Made by a program: the position numbers and the translations under genes
Notes under the pieces: model-generated
What the model was told of the DNA's origin: nothing
The model's input: only the letters and a program-made list of their open reading frames with translations
Databases searched by the model: none
Shown here: piece by piece, positions 6,519 to 8,959 of the stretch
Layout of the letters: each line of letters begins with the position of its first letter
Numbering within the stretch: the stretch's first letter is position 1
Source: PALSA-555 sp035468285
GTDB taxonomy: Bacteria > Actinomycetota > Acidimicrobiia > IMCC26256 > PALSA-555
Direction of reading: 5' to 3'
DNA: 8,959 nucleotides
Assembly (NCBI GenBank): GCA_035468285.1
Contig: DATISY010000012.1
Coordinates: 1 to 8,959, forward strand

Positions 6519-6593
6519 GGCGGCGTAGCCGAGTGGCTCAGGCAAGGGTCTGCAAAACCCTGGACGTGGGTTCAATTCCCACCGCCGCCTCCA
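6519..6593 (+). tRNA. tRNA-Cys (anticodon GCA)
   Basis: A full cloverleaf can be folded. The acceptor stem pairs GGCGGCG (6519-6525) with CGCCGCC (6583-6589) in seven Watson-Crick pairs. The D-arm is GCC (6528-6530) with GGC (6541-6543). The anticodon stem AGGGT (6545-6549) pairs with ACCCT (6557-6561) around loop CTGCAAA, putting GCA at 6552-6554. The T-arm is GTGGG (6566-6570), loop TTCAATT and CCCAC (6578-6582). The discriminator at 6590 is T, the known identity base for tRNA-Cys, and CCA is encoded at 6591-6593. It is transcribed away from the catabolic genes, and the DNA to its right is visibly less GC-rich. Confidence 0.97.
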
Positions 6594-6663
6594 CGACAGA
6601 TCCCTGCTCTGGGAACGTTTCTGGTCCGCCGGGAAGGGTTCGAGGGGACTGGCGGCGGGTGCG

Positions 6664-6681
6664 TTTGCCCATCATTTGCCC
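6664..6681. repeat. Short tandem direct repeat TTTGCCC, 11-base period
   Basis: TTTGCCC occurs at 6664-6670 and again at 6675-6681, separated by ATCA, so the copies are about one helical turn apart. They lie some 70 bases past the tRNA end. Such phased pairs can be protein-binding sites, for example regulator or integrase arm sites, but two 7-mers can also arise by chance. Confidence 0.3.
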
Positions 6682-6749
6682 CACCAGTGACCGGGCAACG
6701 CGTCATTTCTGCGATCGCGAGGCCGCAGCGGCGATCGGTCGCCTCCTCC

Positions 6750-6773
6750 CGAGGCTTCAGCGCTAGAGCCTCG
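6750..6773. terminator. Hairpin in the convergent spacer, possible bidirectional terminator
   Basis: CGAGGCT (6750-6756) and AGCCTCG (6767-6773) form a perfect 7-bp stem around a 10-base loop that contains the self-complementary AGCGCT. The spacer is convergent: the tRNA points in from the left and the regulator gene from the right, so a shared terminator here would make sense. Against this, neither side has a T-run, and it lies well away from both genes (157 bases after the tRNA and 337 bases past the regulator stop). Confidence 0.3.
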
Positions 6774-7109
6774 CCGTGGTCAAGACGGGAATCGAGCTCC
6801 TCAGCCAGCAGCCAGTGACGCCCTATCGGCGACGGGTCAGTAGTTTCGGCGATGTAGGCATAGGCCGGATCGAAGAGCTCACCCGTCGCGGCAAGACCTA
6901 CCTGTTCAAGATCAGGCTGAGTTGGTGGCGAGCCGGTGAAGAGGACTCGTCGGACGATCTTGTCGATGCGACGTGACCCGACCTGGCTGCACCGGCTGAG
7001 TCTCAGGAAGGCGCGGGTCGAGACACGTGGTGGGGGATCTCCAAGCTCGCTGACAGCTGCGCACCGCGTCGCGAGGCCGGAGCCAATCTCCGTCACCGCG
7101 GTTCTTGCG

Positions 7110-8959
7110 TTAGCGATCGAGGAGCCCGACCTCTCGAGCTCGCTCGACGGCCGCAGTTCGAGAGCTCACGCAGAGCTTGCGGTAAACGCTGTGAACCTGT
7201 GTCTTGACGGTGTTCCGCGACACGAACAGCTGCTCGCCGAGTTCGAGGAAAGATAGTTGAGTTGGGAGAAAGTGCAGGACGCGCAGCTCGGCAGGAGTCA
7301 GCGCGGGGGCTCCCCGGCCGCCCGGGATCGGCGAGTCCTCGATCATTCGGGTGGCCTGGACGACCTGATCGCGGAGGATGGTGGCATCGGGACACTTGGA
7401 CGCAAATCGCTGCGCCTCAGCAACGAGCGCGCGCGCCGTCCCAAAGTCGCCCAGCTGCAGCGCGGCGCGTCCGAGCACTAGCTGTACCAGTGCTCTAAAC
7501 CAGGGAGCGTCACCGGTCAGCTGAGCAAGCAGCGCGGCCGCGTGCTCGTGGGCTCCGCGCGCGTTCAGATGATCCACCCGCCGAGCGGCAAAGAAGGCCT
7601 GAATGGCGTAGTGAATTGCCATTGTCGGGCGCTCGCCCAATCCGTGCGCTTCGACGACGCGGGTCGCCGTGGTGGACAACTCGTCGGCAGCGGCCCAGTC
7701 GTCCTCGTCGATCGCCAACAGCGCGAGCTGGCAGAGGCAATGGGCGTGCACGGCTGGAACGGCGATCGTAGCCAGGGCCGCCCCGTCTTCGAGGCGGTCG
7801 CGGGCCAGCGACGCTTTACCCAACAGCCGGAGCGCGCTGCCTTCGAGGTAGCGGGCGATGCACCGATAGGGGCTGCCGAGTGGGGCGAGCTCGAACGCGA
7901 GTCCGGCGTCCGTGCAGACCTCGGTGGGACCGTGCCGGCCGATCAGGGCGCGCAGAAGCAGAGTGGCAGGGCGGACGGGTGTCCCATCGGGTAAGACCTC
8001 GTCGGGCTCCGCGCGTTCTGCTTCACCGAGCCAATGCTCAACGTCGCCGACGCGGCCTGTCGTGAGGGACCACCAAGCCGCCGTCAGGGCGAGTGCCGGC
8101 TCAGCTCCGATCTTCTGGGCGCTAAAGAGGTGCAGCCAGCGGCCCACCACCCCAGATCGACCGGTGCCAAGGTGGGACGCTACGCCCGACCATGCCAGAG
8201 CAGAAACCTCGGACGCGTCACCCGCCTGGTACGAGTGGTTGATGGCCGAGTCGAGGTCGCCGTGCTCGACATGCCATGCACTCGCGCGTCGATGAAGCTC
8301 CCGAACGATCGTACGGTCCTGGCGGACCAGGCTTGTTCGGAGGGCGTCGCGGAACATGCCGTGGAACCGGTATTGCTCGCCTTCCTCATCGAGCGAAATG
8401 ACAAATGTGTTGGAGCGGGAAAGGCGCTCGAGGACGTCGCCTGAATCGGAGCGCTGAAGTACCGCGTCGCATAAGGGTCCGGACAGGACGTCGAGGGTGG
8501 ACGCGCGAAGGAGGAACTCGACCTCGGTGGCTGAGAGGGAGTTGAGCACCTCCTGGGCGAAGTAGTCGACGACGTTGCGGTTGTTGCCGCCGAAGCGGGC
8601 AGCAGCAGCAACGTGGTCCGGCTGATTGAGAAGCGTGAGCGCCGCGAGTGAGATACCGACGGGCCAGCCCTCGGTCCGCTCGGCGAGAACAGGCCCAACC
8701 TCGGCGGCTTGCTCGACGTCCAGCGCCGTGAGCACCGCTACGCACTCGCTGGTTGTCAAGGCCAGATCGGTGTGATCGATTCGCAGTACGCGATGGCTAG
8801 CGAGTGCTCGACCTAGCGGAAGAGCGATGTCGCTCCTACCGGCGAGAACCAGCGTTGACCCTGTGGGGAATCTATCGATCAACTCGGCGAGCACCGCAAC
8901 GCAGTTTGGACGGCGAACGAGGTGTACGTCATCGAGCATGAGCACAAATGGTCGAGACC
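7110..8959 (-). CDS. LuxR-family large ATP-binding (MalT-like, LAL) transcriptional regulator, N-terminus beyond window
   Basis: The frame is open at the right edge and gives 615 visible residues to the TAA at 7110-7112. The edge falls just before the Walker B strand (FVLMLDDVH), so Walker A and any N-terminal region are missing; the GTG at 8945 lies inside that strand and is not the real start. After it come the STAND-ATPase features LVLAGRSD, EGWPVGISLAAL and EEGEQYRFHGMFRDALR, then a long alpha-helical, TPR-like middle. The last 64 residues (7113-7304) are a LuxR helix-turn-helix with LTPAELRVL, LFVSRNTVKTQV, YRKLCVSSRT. Such proteins bind ATP and an inducer, oligomerise and activate transcription. 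It points toward the tRNA and is 0.7 kb from block A, so regulation of the catabolic genes is possible but not shown. Its DNA is less GC-rich than the catabolic genes. Confidence 0.93.
   Translation of the reverse strand, partial: SRPFVLMLDDVHLVRRPNCVAVLAELIDRFPTGSTLVLAGRSDIALPLGRALASHRVLRIDHTDLALTTSECVAVLTALDVEQAAEVGPVLAERTEGWPVGISLAALTLLNQPDHVAAAARFGGNNRNVVDYFAQEVLNSLSATEVEFLLRASTLDVLSGPLCDAVLQRSDSGDVLERLSRSNTFVISLDEEGEQYRFHGMFRDALRTSLVRQDRTIVRELHRRASAWHVEHGDLDSAINHSYQAGDASEVSALAWSGVASHLGTGRSGVVGRWLHLFSAQKIGAEPALALTAAWWSLTTGRVGDVEHWLGEAERAEPDEVLPDGTPVRPATLLLRALIGRHGPTEVCTDAGLAFELAPLGSPYRCIARYLEGSALRLLGKASLARDRLEDGAALATIAVPAVHAHCLCQLALLAIDEDDWAAADELSTTATRVVEAHGLGERPTMAIHYAIQAFFAARRVDHLNARGAHEHAAALLAQLTGDAPWFRALVQLVLGRAALQLGDFGTARALVAEAQRFASKCPDATILRDQVVQATRMIEDSPIPGGRGAPALTPAELRVLHFLPTQLSFLELGEQLFVSRNTVKTQVHSVYRKLCVSSRTAAVERAREVGLLDR

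Larger units (their letters stand above)
6594..7109. other. 516-base spacer with no confident gene
   Basis: Open frames exist on both strands: a plus frame from a GTG at 6776 to 6976 (66 residues) and a minus frame from 7096 to 6572 (174 residues). Neither shows a family I recognise. The minus frame ends inside the tRNA and turns Pro/Arg-rich there, so at least that part is not a real protein. A short TCCC/GGGA inverted repeat (6601-6614) follows the tRNA and is a weak candidate terminator. The spacer also holds the TTTGCCC pair and the 6750-6773 hairpin listed separately. It may be the remnant of decayed coding DNA; I saw no exact copy of the tRNA 3' end that would mark an attachment site. 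Confidence 0.5.

Noticed and set aside
6443..6766. Plus-strand open frame running through the tRNA
   Set aside because: It translates the tRNA-Cys gene itself and has no protein features.
6572..7096. Minus-strand 174-residue open frame in the spacer
   Set aside because: It ends inside the tRNA, becomes Pro/Arg/Gly-rich and has no family I recognise; it is described with the spacer instead of called as a gene.
1..8959. CRISPR array, insertion sequence or prophage
   Set aside because: No regularly spaced repeats, transposase or integrase motifs, or terminal inverted repeats were seen on either strand.

Overview
The window looks like chromosomal DNA from a GC-rich actinobacterium. The left three quarters is very GC-rich (48 of 60 bases in the sampled line 5521-5580). 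Starts are often GTG, genes overlap at GTGA junctions, and the protein families (paired FadE-type acyl-CoA dehydrogenases, an SCP2/lipid-transfer-type thiolase, a DUF35 zinc-ribbon protein, a MalT-like LuxR regulator) are typical of actinobacterial lipid, sterol or other unusual acyl-CoA catabolism. I cannot name a genus.

Layout. Positions 1-6417 hold six minus-strand genes in two tight blocks. Block A, transcribed first, is an HMG-CoA-synthase-like/DUF35 fusion (5008-6417), a thiolase (3833-5011) and a PaaG-like crotonase (3042-3836). Each junction is a 4-base GTGA overlap. A 196-base gap (2846-3041) carries a perfect 18-base palindrome. Block B follows: an MFE-2/17beta-HSD4-type short-chain dehydrogenase (1931-2845), an acyl-CoA dehydrogenase (741-1922) and a second, degenerate acyl-CoA dehydrogenase subunit that runs off the left edge (1-738). 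A plus-strand tRNA-Cys(GCA) gene lies at 6519-6593, divergent from block A. A 516-base spacer (6594-7109) has no gene I trust. The right end (7110-8959) is a minus-strand LuxR-family regulator of the large ATP-binding (MalT-like) type, missing its N-terminus; this part is less GC-rich (36 of 60 bases in the sampled line 8881-8940).

How the genes may work together. The six enzymes cover the four step types of a beta-oxidation round: dehydrogenation (the two dehydrogenase subunits, probably a heteromer), a crotonase step, 3-hydroxyacyl-CoA oxidation (the dehydrogenase/reductase) and thiolytic cleavage (the thiolase, probably held by the DUF35 partner). Several parts are non-standard. The crotonase lacks both classical hydratase glutamates and has a PaaG-type aspartate instead. 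The HMG-CoA-synthase-like domain appears to lack its catalytic cysteine and glutamate. The thiolase, HMGS-like and DUF35 set recalls the archaeal thiolase/HMGS/DUF35 channeling complex, but fused and apparently altered for another purpose. The substrate cannot be read from the sequence; a bulky or branched CoA ester such as a steroid or terpenoid side chain is a reasonable guess.

All family comparisons are by eye and from memory; no database search was run.
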